Positions 55,801 to 64,000 of a stretch of DNA of 64,000 bases are shown one piece after another. The position numbers were made by a program, and so were the translations under genes. The notes beneath the pieces are model-generated. The model was not told the DNA's origin, ran no database searches, and saw nothing but the letters and a program-made list of their open reading frames with translations. Where the stretch lies: NCBI GenBank assembly GCA_902588895.1, contig CACIRC010000001.1, positions 205,948-269,947 on the forward strand. The letters are read 5' to 3'. Source of the DNA: an uncultured Pelagibacteraceae bacterium (lineage in GTDB: Bacteria > Pseudomonadota > Alphaproteobacteria > Pelagibacterales > Pelagibacteraceae). How positions within the stretch are numbered: position 1 is the first letter of the stretch; each line of letters opens with the position of its first letter.

Positions 55801-56398
55801 TAAATTTCAAAAATAAATAAATAATAATAAATATTATAACTATAATAATTCCAATTATTGTGAACCATTTTGATCCATGTTTTTCCATGTACTCTGTAAA
55901 TAATTCTCCAAATCTATAAGATAAATAGGCAACTATAAAAAATCTCAGGCTTCTTGAAATTAAACTAACAATTATAAAAACAGGTAGATTAAAAGCAATT
56001 AAACCACTTGAAATCGTAAAGGCTTTATAAGGTAATGGAGTAAAGCCAGCTAAAAAAAGAATACTCAGCCATGCGAGGAATCCACTACCTTGAGACATGC
56101 TTAATTTTAAATTTTCAACTTTATCTTGATAACCATAAAATTCGATTAAATACATTGCTAAATCAAAAAATAAATAACCTATCAAATATCCAAAGATTCC
56201 TCCAAGAACTGAAAATATTGATGCTATTAAAAATATTTTCAGATATTCCTTTTTTTTAGCAATAACCATTGGGATTATCATTGCATCTGGAGGTATAGGA
56301 AAAAAAGAACTTTCTATAAAAGATACAAGCCCTAAATAAAAATTTGAACTTTTATGTGCGGCTAATTCTAAACATTTTTTGTAAAGTGTTTGAAACAT
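55793..56398 (-). CDS. yqaA: YqaA/DedA-family membrane protein
   Basis: A 201-residue integral membrane protein with about five hydrophobic segments. FIESSFFPIPPDAMIIPMVI near 27-46 and FLAGFTPLPYKAFTISSGLI near 115-134 are the paired re-entrant motifs of the VTT/DedA superfamily, YqaA branch. Related proteins have lipid scramblase or undecaprenyl-phosphate flippase activities; here the role is not fixed. It heads the yqaA-dsbB-coq7 run and is divergent from the tRNA. Confidence 0.85.
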   Translation of the reverse strand: MFQTLYKKCLELAAHKSSNFYLGLVSFIESSFFPIPPDAMIIPMVIAKKKEYLKIFLIASIFSVLGGIFGYLIGYLFFDLAMYLIEFYGYQDKVENLKLSMSQGSGFLAWLSILFLAGFTPLPYKAFTISSGLIAFNLPVFIIVSLISRSLRFFIVAYLSYRFGELFTEYMEKHGSKWFTIIGIIIVIIFIIIYLFLKFNG

Positions 56399-56439
56399 TT
56401 TTTGGTTTTAATATAAATTTAGTTCTTATACTATTTAAA

Positions 56440-56445
56440 TATAAT
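56440..56445 (+). promoter_or_regulatory. -10 element of the tRNA-Leu promoter
   Basis: A perfect TATAAT at 56440-56445, about 15 bases upstream of the tRNA 5' end. The -35 region is poor (TTTAGT at 56418-56423 with a 16-base spacer is the nearest fit). Confidence 0.4.
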
Positions 56446-56460
56446 TTAATTGAATACCTA

Positions 56461-56545
56461 GGGCGAATGGCGGAACTGGTAGACGCGCACGACTCAAAAT
56501 CGTGTTTCGCAAGAAGTGAGAGTTCGATTCTCTCTTCGCCCACCA
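56461..56545 (+). tRNA. tRNA-Leu (anticodon CAA)
   Basis: An 85-base tRNA with the acceptor stem GGGCGAA/TTCGCCC and encoded CCA end. The anticodon stem CACGA/TCGTG encloses loop CTCAAAA, anticodon CAA, decoding UUG leucine. A long variable arm (class II) follows, and the T arm is GAGAG-TTCGATT-CTCTC. fadD starts 8 bases later. Short reading frames on either strand through this gene are artefacts. Confidence 0.95.
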
Positions 56546-56552
56546 AGTAACT

Positions 56553-58283
56553 ATGAATTTAAATAATTTAAATAATTTGATCGAATTATTTGTCAATCAA
56601 GCAAATAAACAAAATAAAAAAGATATTTTTTTAGAATGGCTAAACCCAAGCAATAAAAAAACATATACATGGGAACAAACTGAAAAGAATATTTTAAAAT
56701 TATCAAAAGTTATTAAAGAAAATATAAATGAAGGTGATAGATGTCTTTTAGTTTCGGAGAATAGACCAGAGTGGTTTGTTTCTGATTTAGCTATTATGGT
56801 AGCTGGTGGGATTACAGTTCCAGCATACACAACTTATACAGAAGATGATTATAAGTACTTGATAGAAGATTGTGAGCCTAGCTTAGTTGTTGTTTCTAAT
56901 AATGAAATATTAAAAAAACTAAATAATTCAATTAACGAAAAAGACTTTATCAAAAAAGTTATTACTTTGGATGAAAAAACCAAGGTAACAAATAGTTTAA
57001 ATATGATTAACAAAGAAAAATATTTAGATTTTAATTTAATTATAAATAATAATTTATTAGCAGAAGATAAAATTGAAAATAATAAATTAAAAAGAAATTC
57101 TCCAGCATGTATCATTTATACTTCCGGAACTGGAGGTAATCCTAAAGGAGTAATTTTAAGTCATGGTGGAATTTTAAATAATCTCGTAGGAGCATGTGAA
57201 ATTATGAAACCATTGTTTAACTCAAGACCAGTATTTTTAACTTGGCTTCCTCTTTCACACTCTTATGAGCATTGTGTTCAATTTGTACAGATAGCTGTAG
57301 GAGCAAAAGTATTCTATGCAGAAAAAATAGAAAAACTTTTAGAAAATATATCTGAGGCAAAACCCACAATTATGACAGCAGTTCCAAGGTTCTACCAAAA
57401 CCTTTACAACAAAATAAACATAAATTTAAAAAAACAAACAGGTTTTAAAGCAAAATTAATTGAAGCAACTCTTCGTTTGGGAAGAAAAAAACTATTAAAT
57501 CAAAAAATGACATTTTCTGAAAAATTACTCAATTTTATAGTTGATAAATTAGTTAGAAAAAAAATAAAAAAACAGTTTGGTGGAAATTTGAAAGCTTTCG
57601 TTTCAGGCGGTGGTGCTCTAGACAAAGAAATAGGAGAATTTTTGAATTCTGTGGGGCTGCCTACTCTTCAGGGTTATGGTTTAACAGAAACATCACCAGT
57701 AGTAAGTTGCAATCCAATACATAAAATTAAAGTGGAAACTGTAGGACCTCCATTTAAAGGGAATGAAGTTAAAATTGCTGAAGATGGAGAAATTTTAGTT
57801 AAAGGCGAAAATGTAATGTTAGGATATTGGAACAAAAAAGAAGAAACTGATAAAGTAATTATAAATGGATGGCTTCATACAGGTGATATTGGAGAGATAG
57901 ATCCAAATGATGGTTATTTAAAAATTACTGATAGAAAAAAAGATATCATAGTAAGTGCTGGTGGAGATAATATTTCACCTGCTAAAATTGAAAATATGAT
58001 TACAAATGAGCCCGAGATAGATCAATGCATGGTTTATGGAGATAAAAAAAATTACTTAGTTGCTTTAATTGTTCCTAATAAAGATTTTTTAAATGAAAAA
58101 GAAAAAATAAATAAAGTAATTGAAAAAATAAATACAAAATTAACTTTATTAGAAAAGATAAAAAGAATTCAATTAATAGATGAAAATTTTTCTATTGAAA
58201 ATGGTTTAATGACACCAACAATGAAAGTAAAAAGAAAAAAAGTTACAGAAAAATATAAAAATCAGCTAGAGAATCTTTATTAA
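56553..58283 (+). CDS. fadD: long-chain acyl-CoA synthetase
   Basis: A 576-residue ANL-superfamily adenylate-forming enzyme. ACIIYTSGTGGNPKGVILSH near 187-206 is the ATP-binding P-loop (Gly in place of the second Thr of TSGTTG). LQGYGLTETSPVVSCNP near 370 and YLKITDRKKDIIVSAGGDNI near 452 are further core motifs. It most resembles the eukaryote/AMP-forming long-chain type activating fatty acids to CoA thioesters. A 200-base gap with promoter elements follows. Exact chain length is not predictable. Confidence 0.9.
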   Translation: MNLNNLNNLIELFVNQANKQNKKDIFLEWLNPSNKKTYTWEQTEKNILKLSKVIKENINEGDRCLLVSENRPEWFVSDLAIMVAGGITVPAYTTYTEDDYKYLIEDCEPSLVVVSNNEILKKLNNSINEKDFIKKVITLDEKTKVTNSLNMINKEKYLDFNLIINNNLLAEDKIENNKLKRNSPACIIYTSGTGGNPKGVILSHGGILNNLVGACEIMKPLFNSRPVFLTWLPLSHSYEHCVQFVQIAVGAKVFYAEKIEKLLENISEAKPTIMTAVPRFYQNLYNKININLKKQTGFKAKLIEATLRLGRKKLLNQKMTFSEKLLNFIVDKLVRKKIKKQFGGNLKAFVSGGGALDKEIGEFLNSVGLPTLQGYGLTETSPVVSCNPIHKIKVETVGPPFKGNEVKIAEDGEILVKGENVMLGYWNKKEETDKVIINGWLHTGDIGEIDPNDGYLKITDRKKDIIVSAGGDNISPAKIENMITNEPEIDQCMVYGDKKNYLVALIVPNKDFLNEKEKINKVIEKINTKLTLLEKIKRIQLIDENFSIENGLMTPTMKVKRKKVTEKYKNQLENLY

Positions 58284-58402
58284 ACAATTAAAATTAAATT
58301 GTTTATTAACCGCATAAACATTAACTAAATTAATAAAAAAAGTTTTATAAAAATAAAAAATTAAAATAAAAATTTTATAAAATTTAACTTTTAATTAAAG
58401 AA

Positions 58403-58431
58403 TTGACATAACTTATAGAAAAAAATAAAAA
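58403..58431 (+). promoter_or_regulatory. promoter of the basic peptide gene
   Basis: Consensus -35 TTGACA (58403-58408), a 17-base spacer and TAAAAA (58426-58431) as the -10. It lies in the 200-base gap after fadD, about 50 bases before the ATG of the 30-residue gene. Confidence 0.5.
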
Positions 58432-58442
58432 TATGTTAATAG

Positions 58443-58459
58443 CGAATCAATTTGATTCG
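58443..58459 (+). promoter_or_regulatory. palindrome in the leader of the basic peptide gene
   Basis: CGAATCAATTTGATTCG has perfect 8-base arms around a single T. It sits just past the predicted start site and before the ribosome-binding sequence AAGGGAG, so it could be an operator or a short 5' hairpin. Confidence 0.45.
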
Positions 58460-58483
58460 TTTAACTAAAAAAGGGAGCTAAAG

Positions 58484-58576
58484 ATGCCTAAGAAAAGAAA
58501 AAAAGCGGCAAAGAAAACTAAGAAAAAAGCTAAGAAAAAAGCTAAGAAAAAAGCAAAAAAAAGAAGAAGAAAATAG
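58484..58576 (+). CDS. 30-residue Lys/Arg/Ala peptide, histone H1-like
   Basis: ATG 58484 to TAG 58576 encodes a peptide made almost wholly of Lys (19), Ala (6) and Arg (4), with repeating KKAK/AKKK units. It starts with MPKKRKKAAKKTKKK and resembles the lysine-rich tails of bacterial histone H1-like or nucleoid proteins. A good Shine-Dalgarno (AAGGGAG), its own promoter, palindrome and terminator argue that it is a real, independently expressed gene. It could bind DNA, RNA or the ribosome; no family is recognised. Confidence 0.72.
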   Translation: MPKKRKKAAKKTKKKAKKKAKKKAKKRRRK

Positions 58577-58598
58577 TAACTTAGTATTCTTTACAAAA

Positions 58599-58639
58599 AA
58601 CGCTTCTCATTACAGTTTGTGTGAGAGGCGTTTTTTTTT
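58599..58639 (+). terminator. intrinsic terminator after the basic peptide gene
   Basis: An 11-bp stem AACGCTTCTCA/TGAGAGGCGTT (one T-G wobble), a 12-base loop and nine T. It is very clear and also marks the end of the convergent carD gene. Confidence 0.88.
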
Positions 58640-59516
58640 ACTCGTCAATCGGTTCGTCGTTATCAGAAATTGGCTCATCTACAGGTAGTTCACTAGTTGG
58701 AGCTTTTGCAGTTGTAACTGGTTGGGGCTGTACACCTAAATTCCTTTTTAGGGCTTTATCTAATTTCTTCTGAGTATCCTCTAAAGAAACATTTAAAACA
58801 ATCTGAAATTCAGACAAAATTCTTTCATAAGCTTTTTCAAACAATTGTCTTTCACTATAAGATTGATCAACCATTAGATCATCACCTTTATTTAAATCTC
58901 TGACAACTTCAGCTAACTCATATATTTTTCCTGATGAGATTTTAGCTTCATATTCTTGTGCTCTTCGACTCCACATTGATCTTTTAATTTTTGGCTTACT
59001 TTTTAATATTGAGATACACTTGTTAACCTGGTTGATAGTTGCTAAGGGCCTTAAGTGAGACTGCTTGTTTACAGGAACCATTCCATTGGCTTTATCTTTT
59101 TCAAATTTAATAACATATGTTTCAACATCAATTCCACCAATGCTAATTTTCTTAAATTCAGTTATTTGGCCTACTCCATGTTTTGGATAAACAACATGAT
59201 CTTTAATCTTGTATTCTCTTTTTTCAGTTTCTTGTTTTTTAACTTTTTTTATTTCAGGCTTAACTTCATTTGTTTTAGAAATTCTTAAATTTTCTACTTT
59301 TGGTTCAGCCGTTTTTTCTACAACTTTAACTGTTTTTTTTAATTTAGTTTTTTTAGTTGAAGCTTTTTTTAAAACTTTTTTAGTTTTTTTTGAAATTATT
59401 TTTTTTGTTTTTTTTGCTTTTACGACTTTCTTTTTAGAAACTTTTTTTTTCACCTTTTTATCTTTCTTGCCTTTAAAGATTTTCTTTAAAATATTTTTCG
59501 TACTTATTTTGCTCAT
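58638..59516 (-). CDS. carD: CarD/CdnL-family transcription regulator with Lys-rich N-terminal tail
   Basis: A 292-residue protein. The CarD domain begins near residue 104 ([19 protein letters not shown]), with a Tudor-like RNAP-interacting fold, followed by a helical DNA-binding part ([27 protein letters not shown]). Before it lie ~100 residues rich in Lys/Thr, like a histone tail, which typical CarD proteins lack. CarD stabilises open promoter complexes, especially rRNA promoters. I start at ATG 59516, which overlaps the fdxA end by 44 bases. A further 14-residue upstream extension to 59558 is less likely. Confidence 0.85.
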   Translation of the reverse strand: MSKISTKNILKKIFKGKKDKKVKKKVSKKKVVKAKKTKKIISKKTKKVLKKASTKKTKLKKTVKVVEKTAEPKVENLRISKTNEVKPEIKKVKKQETEKREYKIKDHVVYPKHGVGQITEFKKISIGGIDVETYVIKFEKDKANGMVPVNKQSHLRPLATINQVNKCISILKSKPKIKRSMWSRRAQEYEAKISSGKIYELAEVVRDLNKGDDLMVDQSYSERQLFEKAYERILSEFQIVLNVSLEDTQKKLDKALKRNLGVQPQPVTTAKAPTSELPVDEPISDNDEPIDE

Positions 59517-59799
59517 TTTTAAATTCTTCGTGATCCGCTGGTGGATCTTTTTTTTCATTTATGTTTGGCCAGATTTCAGAGTATTTCTTATTGATCTCTA
59601 ACCATTTTTCACTTCCAGGTTCAGTATCTGCTTTTATGGCATCGACAGGGCATTCTGGCTCGCAAACGCCACAATCTATACACTCATCGGGTTTAATTAC
59701 AAGCATATTTTTACCTTCGTAAAAGCAATCAACCGGGCACACATCAACACAGTCTGTTAATTTGCACTTAATACATTTGTCATTAACGATATATGTCAT
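59473..59799 (-). CDS. fdxA: 7Fe ferredoxin (FdxA type)
   Basis: A 108-residue ferredoxin with a [3Fe-4S] and a [4Fe-4S] cluster. N-terminal [20 protein letters not shown] and [16 protein letters not shown] supply the cysteines. The C-terminal extension to [19 protein letters not shown] is typical of the alphaproteobacterial FdxA. It lies in the conserved helicase-fdxA-carD order. It overlaps the TerB-like gene by 4 bases and carD by 44 bases. Confidence 0.95.
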   Translation of the reverse strand: MTYIVNDKCIKCKLTDCVDVCPVDCFYEGKNMLVIKPDECIDCGVCEPECPVDAIKADTEPGSEKWLEINKKYSEIWPNINEKKDPPADHEEFKNEQNKYEKYFKENL

Positions 59800-60206
59800 T
59801 TTGAATTTTGTTTAATTTTTTCTTTAATATCTCCCATAGTTTTGTTGTCAATATAAAGTAGCCCCGCAAGTCGTCTCATTAAATTAGTTTCATATATATC
59901 AGCATCTTTATTTGAATAAATTATAGACCACAAAGCTTCTATGATTGTAATTTTATCTTGCTCAGGCAAATTTTTCACTTCTCGTGTAAAATCTAAAATT
60001 TGATTTGAGTTTTCCTCTATTACTTTTGCATCTTCAATTGTTTTAGAAATATTTTTATCTTCTACACCAAGCTCTTTAAGTGTTTTTTTAATAATTTCTT
60101 CTTCTTTATCTGTGTAATTCTCATCAATTTTAGCAGCATGAATTAATAAAGCACAAATTTTTGTTAGAAATTCGTTATTTTTTACTTTTTCCTTTTTAAA
60201 AAACAT
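59796..60206 (-). CDS. TerB-family protein
   Basis: A 136-residue helical, acidic protein of the TerB/TerB-like family: [28 protein letters not shown] near 15-43 (core [14 protein letters not shown]) and [27 protein letters not shown] near 91-117 with the acidic metal-binding pairs. The family's function is unknown. It follows the helicase by one base and precedes fdxA. In many alphaproteobacteria an S4-domain RNA-binding gene takes this position, so this is a variation. Confidence 0.85.
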   Translation of the reverse strand: MFFKKEKVKNNEFLTKICALLIHAAKIDENYTDKEEEIIKKTLKELGVEDKNISKTIEDAKVIEENSNQILDFTREVKNLPEQDKITIIEALWSIIYSNKDADIYETNLMRRLAGLLYIDNKTMGDIKEKIKQNSK

Positions 60207-60207
60207 T

Positions 60208-62688
60208 TTAACTCAAATTTAAATTTTTTAATATTTTAAATGGATTTTCATTTGAGATTTTCTTTGTAGTAATTTTTTTAAATTTCTTAGCAGGACTATA
60301 TTTAAAAAATGTTTCATTTTCTTTATCAAATATTTTGTAATTCATCTTTTGAAGTAATCTTTTGAAATTATCTTTACTACATCCTAAAAGATTTAACATT
60401 TCTGGAACTAATTTTATTTCAGAATTTTCTTTTGTACTAGAATTTATTATTAATACAAATAATCTTTCCAAAATATCAATTCTTACAAAAAAATTATCAA
60501 ATCTCTCAAATCCGCACAAAAGCATAAAGTTTTTATTTTTTATTTCTTTATCGTCTAAAAAATTCAAACCAAATGTAGGTGGTTTTAAATTGTGAAATTT
60601 TTGATAAAAATTTTTCCACAATAATGTTCGCAAAGATACTGCTTCTGGCTTAATTAATTGATAAAGAAAAACATGGTATCTTCCAAACTTTACACCTAAT
60701 TCTCTAAGAATTTTTCTCTCATTTTGTTTTAGGTTTTTTAGGTATTCAGAAACTTGATCTCGTTTTAACACCCCATTATTTTCATAAAGTTGGTATGCAA
60801 GTGCTTTAATTGATGAATTATTTTCTTTTATATTTTTTAAATCTATTAAACTTTTAAGAACGTTATTTATTTTTGCATGTACCCATCTGTTAATAAAATC
60901 GTTTAATTTTTGTTTAGTGTTTTGTTCAATAATATCATCAACGATTAAATCAAAATTAGGATTTAAATAATCACTACCTGTTGTTAATTTGGCAATTGGG
61001 AAATCATTCCAGTAGATTTTAAAATCATCATTCAAACTAATTAATCCTGTATCAATTATTGATTGAACACGTTTTTCTAATTCCGGACCAATAGTTTGCC
61101 TGGCAGCTTTTTTTAAAGATTTAATATCAGTTTCTAAAGCACCTTTTTTTAGGTCTAGTTCTAATTTTAATCCTTTAATCTTTCCAATGAATTGATCGTC
61201 AATTTTAACGTCATTGTTTTGTAAAATTTCAGTTTTAAATTCCATATCTTGTTTTAAACCTCTAGCAAGTACACTTGCTCTTTTGTCGATAAAAGTTTTA
61301 GTAAGTTCTTCATGCAATCTGTCTGAAAGTCTATCTTCTAAGTGTTTAGTTTTTTCTATCCAATAACTTTGATTTTCTACCCAATTATTTTTATTTGAAA
61401 CATATGACCAAGTTCTGACATTTGCAATTCTATTTGATAAAGAATCTACATTTCCGTCTAATTTATCGAGTTTCATTAGTTGTAATCTCATATAATCTTC
61501 AGAAATCAGTCCTTTTTTGCTAGTTAAAAATTTAAATACATTTCCAATAACTTCAAAATGATTTCCGTAAGTTTTTTTAACAAAATCAGGTATTTGGCAA
61601 CATTCCCATAAAAGTATTAAAGTTTTTTTATCAAATCCTATATTTAAAATTTTTTGATCTTTTAAAAAATATTTAAGTGCTTTTTCATCCTCACATTCAT
61701 GAATTTTTCTTAGCCATTCCACCTGAGGTTTTTCCTCTAAACTTTTAATTAAACTAGTTGGGTTATTGAAATTAAGATTTGAATTCCTCCAAAACAAAGT
61801 TCTAATCTCCTCGAATTTATGATTTTCTAACAATTCTACCTCCTCTGGAGATATTTCTTTACAATCACCAGTAATACCGAAACCTCCATCGTTAAGGTAT
61901 CGACCAGCTCTACCAGCTATTTGGCCTATTTCGGATAGATTTAATCTTCTTAATTTTTTACCATCAAATTTCTTAATATTTGAAAAATAAACAAAATCTA
62001 AATCCATATTTATTCCCATTCCAATTGCATCTGTTGCAACTAGGAAATCAACATCCCCAGATTGATATAATTCAACTTGAGCATTTCTTGTTTTTGGACT
62101 TAGTGATCCCATTACAATAGCGGCACCACCCTTTTGTCTTCTTATTAACTCAGCAATGGCGTAAACCTCCTCTGCTGAAAACGCAATGATTGCTGTTTTT
62201 CTGTCAATTCTCGATATTTTTTTATGACCAGCGTAGGTAAGTTTAGATAGTCTTTCTCTATTTATAAATTCAATATCTCCATCTAATTTTGAAATGATAT
62301 TTTTAATGGTACTTGAGCCCATTAGCATTGTAAGTTTTTCTCCTCTTATATTTAAAAGTCTATCAGTAAAAATATGACCTCTTTCATGATCAGCACACAT
62401 TTGAATTTCATCCACACCAACAAACTCTAGATGTTTGTCAATTGGCATAGACTCAACAGTACACAAAAAATATCTAGCATTAGATGGAATTATTTTTTCC
62501 TCACCAGTTATTAGTGCAACTTTATCTAAACTTATTTTCTTGATTACTTTGTCATATACTTCTCTTGCAAGTAATCTAAGTGGAAAACCAATCATTCCAC
62601 TTTCAAAAGAAAGCATGGTTTCGATAGCAAGATGGGTTTTACCTGTATTAGTAGGACCGAGAACAGCTGTAATTTTATTTTTAGTCAT
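60208..62688 (-). CDS. SUV3-like superfamily 2 RNA/DNA helicase
   Basis: An 826-residue helicase. Walker A is AVLGPTNTGKTHLAIETML near 8-26, the DExH-like motif is VGVDEIQMCADHERGH, and C-terminal motifs include LVATDAIGMGINMDLDFVYF and GQIAGRAGRY near 265. The ~500-residue C-terminal part is less conserved, with SUV3-like helical and long coiled regions. Mitochondrial SUV3 works with PNPase in RNA decay, and a pnp gene is also in this window; the bacterial role is inferred. It starts the helicase-TerB-fdxA-carD operon. Confidence 0.92.
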   Translation of the reverse strand: MTKNKITAVLGPTNTGKTHLAIETMLSFESGMIGFPLRLLAREVYDKVIKKISLDKVALITGEEKIIPSNARYFLCTVESMPIDKHLEFVGVDEIQMCADHERGHIFTDRLLNIRGEKLTMLMGSSTIKNIISKLDGDIEFINRERLSKLTYAGHKKISRIDRKTAIIAFSAEEVYAIAELIRRQKGGAAIVMGSLSPKTRNAQVELYQSGDVDFLVATDAIGMGINMDLDFVYFSNIKKFDGKKLRRLNLSEIGQIAGRAGRYLNDGGFGITGDCKEISPEEVELLENHKFEEIRTLFWRNSNLNFNNPTSLIKSLEEKPQVEWLRKIHECEDEKALKYFLKDQKILNIGFDKKTLILLWECCQIPDFVKKTYGNHFEVIGNVFKFLTSKKGLISEDYMRLQLMKLDKLDGNVDSLSNRIANVRTWSYVSNKNNWVENQSYWIEKTKHLEDRLSDRLHEELTKTFIDKRASVLARGLKQDMEFKTEILQNNDVKIDDQFIGKIKGLKLELDLKKGALETDIKSLKKAARQTIGPELEKRVQSIIDTGLISLNDDFKIYWNDFPIAKLTTGSDYLNPNFDLIVDDIIEQNTKQKLNDFINRWVHAKINNVLKSLIDLKNIKENNSSIKALAYQLYENNGVLKRDQVSEYLKNLKQNERKILRELGVKFGRYHVFLYQLIKPEAVSLRTLLWKNFYQKFHNLKPPTFGLNFLDDKEIKNKNFMLLCGFERFDNFFVRIDILERLFVLIINSSTKENSEIKLVPEMLNLLGCSKDNFKRLLQKMNYKIFDKENETFFKYSPAKKFKKITTKKISNENPFKILKNLNLS

Positions 62689-62861
62689 TTCTATCTTTTG
62701 TGCTTCTTTTTTTTTACCTACCAGATATTGTTACTGCTAAAGAACAAAAATAGACTAAAACATGACCGAATCGGAGGGTAAAAAGTTCTCATTTTCTTTT
62801 AAATGTTAGTGAGATTATCATAAATAAGATTAATTCTATAACAGTAATTTAATTTAATAAA

Positions 62862-64000
62862 ATGAGTAAAAAACTTTGGCAACCTTCTCTAATTTTAAAA
62901 AAAAATTCAAATTTATTTGCTTTTGAAAATTACATTTCAAAAAAATTAAAAATAAAATTTAATAGAAGTTATAAAAAATTATTAAATTGGAGTATTAAAA
63001 ATTCTCCTGAGTTTTGGAGTAGATTTTGGGATTTTAGCAAAATTAAGGGAATTAAAAGTAATAAAAATTTTAGAAAATCAAAGATTTTTTATAAAAATTT
63101 ATTTTTACCAGGTAGCAGACTAAATTTTGGTGAAAATTTATTATCTAAAAACAACAATGAAAAAGCAGTAACATTTATTAGTGAAAATGGATTTAGGGAA
63201 GAAAGATCATGGAGACAATTAAATTTAAATACTAATAAAATTTCAAAGTTTCTAAAAAAAATAAATATTAAAAAAGGAGATAGAGTAGCTGCATATATGC
63301 CAAATACTATTGAAACTGTTGAAGCATTCATTGCTACAACTTCTTTGGGAGGTATTTGGTCTTCTTGTAGTCCTGATTTTGGTTCTAAAGGTGTTATAGA
63401 AAGATTTTCTCAAATTAATCCAAAAGTTTTATTCATTACTGATCAGTATTTTTATAATGGAAAAAAAATAGATATTTTAAATAGACTTCCAGAGATTTTA
63501 AAATTAATCCCATCAATTAAAAGTGTTGTAATTAGTAACTATCCTGGAAAAAAATTTATTAAAAATAAATATAAATTTAAAAAAATTAATTTATTTAAAT
63601 GGAATGAATTAATGCAAACTAATGCTGAAAAAATTGATTTCAAAAGATTTGATTTTGAAAAAGAGTTAGCAATATTATATTCAAGTGGAACTACTGGAAA
63701 ACCTAAATGTATTTGTCATCGATCTGGTGGTGTTTTAATCCAGCATATGAAGGAACATCAATTACATTGTAATATTAAAGAAAATGATAACGTTTTTTAT
63801 TTTACCACATGCGGATGGATGATGTGGAATTGGTTAGTTAGTTCATTGGCCTCTAAGGCATCTATTGTTCTTTTTGATGGATCTCCAATGTTTAAATCAT
63901 CTGATTTGCTTTTGAAAATAGCACAAAGAGAAAAAATAACTTTATTTGGAATAAGTGCGAAGTATGTAGATGCTTTAAGAAAATTTAAACCAAAATTAAA
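62862..64000 (+). CDS. acetoacetyl-CoA synthetase, 3' end outside window
   Basis: From ATG 62862 the frame stays open to the window end, giving ~379 residues of an expected ~650. The opening KKLWQPSLILKKNSNLFAFE and NSPEFWSRFWDFSKI are typical of acetoacetyl-CoA synthetase. The P-loop is ILYSSGTTGKPKCICHRSGG and the substrate region TCGWMMWNWLVSSLAS. It activates acetoacetate to acetoacetyl-CoA, linking to PHB/ketone metabolism. The C-terminal lid is not seen. The 173-base gap upstream, divergent from the helicase, holds no other gene; no firm promoter was identified. Confidence 0.9.
   Translation, partial: MSKKLWQPSLILKKNSNLFAFENYISKKLKIKFNRSYKKLLNWSIKNSPEFWSRFWDFSKIKGIKSNKNFRKSKIFYKNLFLPGSRLNFGENLLSKNNNEKAVTFISENGFREERSWRQLNLNTNKISKFLKKINIKKGDRVAAYMPNTIETVEAFIATTSLGGIWSSCSPDFGSKGVIERFSQINPKVLFITDQYFYNGKKIDILNRLPEILKLIPSIKSVVISNYPGKKFIKNKYKFKKINLFKWNELMQTNAEKIDFKRFDFEKELAILYSSGTTGKPKCICHRSGGVLIQHMKEHQLHCNIKENDNVFYFTTCGWMMWNWLVSSLASKASIVLFDGSPMFKSSDLLLKIAQREKITLFGISAKYVDALRKFKPKL

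Noticed and set aside
56344-56550. ORFs on both strands through the tRNA-Leu gene
   Set aside because: Well-known tRNA translation artefacts (MAELVDAHDSKS-type and GEERIELS-type); the tRNA folds perfectly.

Overview
The window is very AT-rich, gene-dense bacterial chromosome that looks like a streamlined SAR11 / Pelagibacterales alphaproteobacterium. This rests on the codon use (A/T third positions, Lys/Asn/Ile-rich proteins), gaps of a few bases or overlaps between most genes, alphaproteobacterial neighbourhoods (irr-fabA-fabB-fabI, coaBC-ubiB-ubiE-mutM, rpsT-dnaA-dnaN, argH-lptM-lysA, helicase-fdxA-carD) and protein features seen from SAR11. No insertion sequence, rRNA, CRISPR array or intact prophage is visible.

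Layout. 1-7.3 kb: a cut L,D-transpeptidase, an orphan winged-helix regulator, a tiny ArfA-like rescue ORF, adenosine-kinase-type sugar kinase, nth, dapB, then dnaJ-dnaK-grpE with an RpoH-like promoter before dnaK. 7.3-18.5 kb: rdgB, an LpoA-like/rsmI/DolP-like envelope cluster, maeB, murJ, trpS, nfuA, a Bax-like glucosaminidase, a polysaccharide deacetylase and a short tsaB. 18.5-31 kb: a long + strand run fur-miaB-phoH-ybeY-lnt-metK, then (after a promoter and attenuator-like hairpin) nusA-infB-rbfA-rpsO-pnp, covering iron control, tRNA modification, rRNA maturation, lipoprotein acylation, SAM synthesis, transcription, initiation and RNA decay.

31.07-34.6 kb is the one accessory block: a GNAT protein, a GIY-YIG protein with an unknown N-terminal domain, a small unknown protein and a 424-residue HTH protein of unknown type, all on the - strand, with a nested inverted-repeat intergenic region, a likely operator and five copies of a degenerate 24-bp direct repeat. 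This is the best candidate for an undescribed system.

34.6-40.6 kb: the unsaturated fatty acid genes fabI-fabB-fabA diverge from irr, followed by a rubrerythrin / GlpC-like FeS protein / DUF3501 cluster; ICE-like boxes lie before both irr and the rubrerythrin gene. 40.6-51 kb: SH3 protein, ThiF/MoeB, dut, coaBC, ubiB, ubiE, mutM, rpsT, then dnaA-dnaN preceded by a 314-bp gap holding six TTCAAT repeats and a near-consensus DnaA box (candidate origin or dnaA control region), then plsC. 50-56.5 kb: lysA-lptM-like-argH, TlpA, HIG1-like protein, an esterase, HNH protein, coq7, dsbB and yqaA. 56.5-64 kb: tRNA-Leu(CAA), fadD, a 30-residue Lys/Arg/Ala peptide gene with its own promoter and terminator, carD, fdxA, a TerB-like gene, an SUV3-like helicase, and an acetoacetyl-CoA synthetase running off the end.
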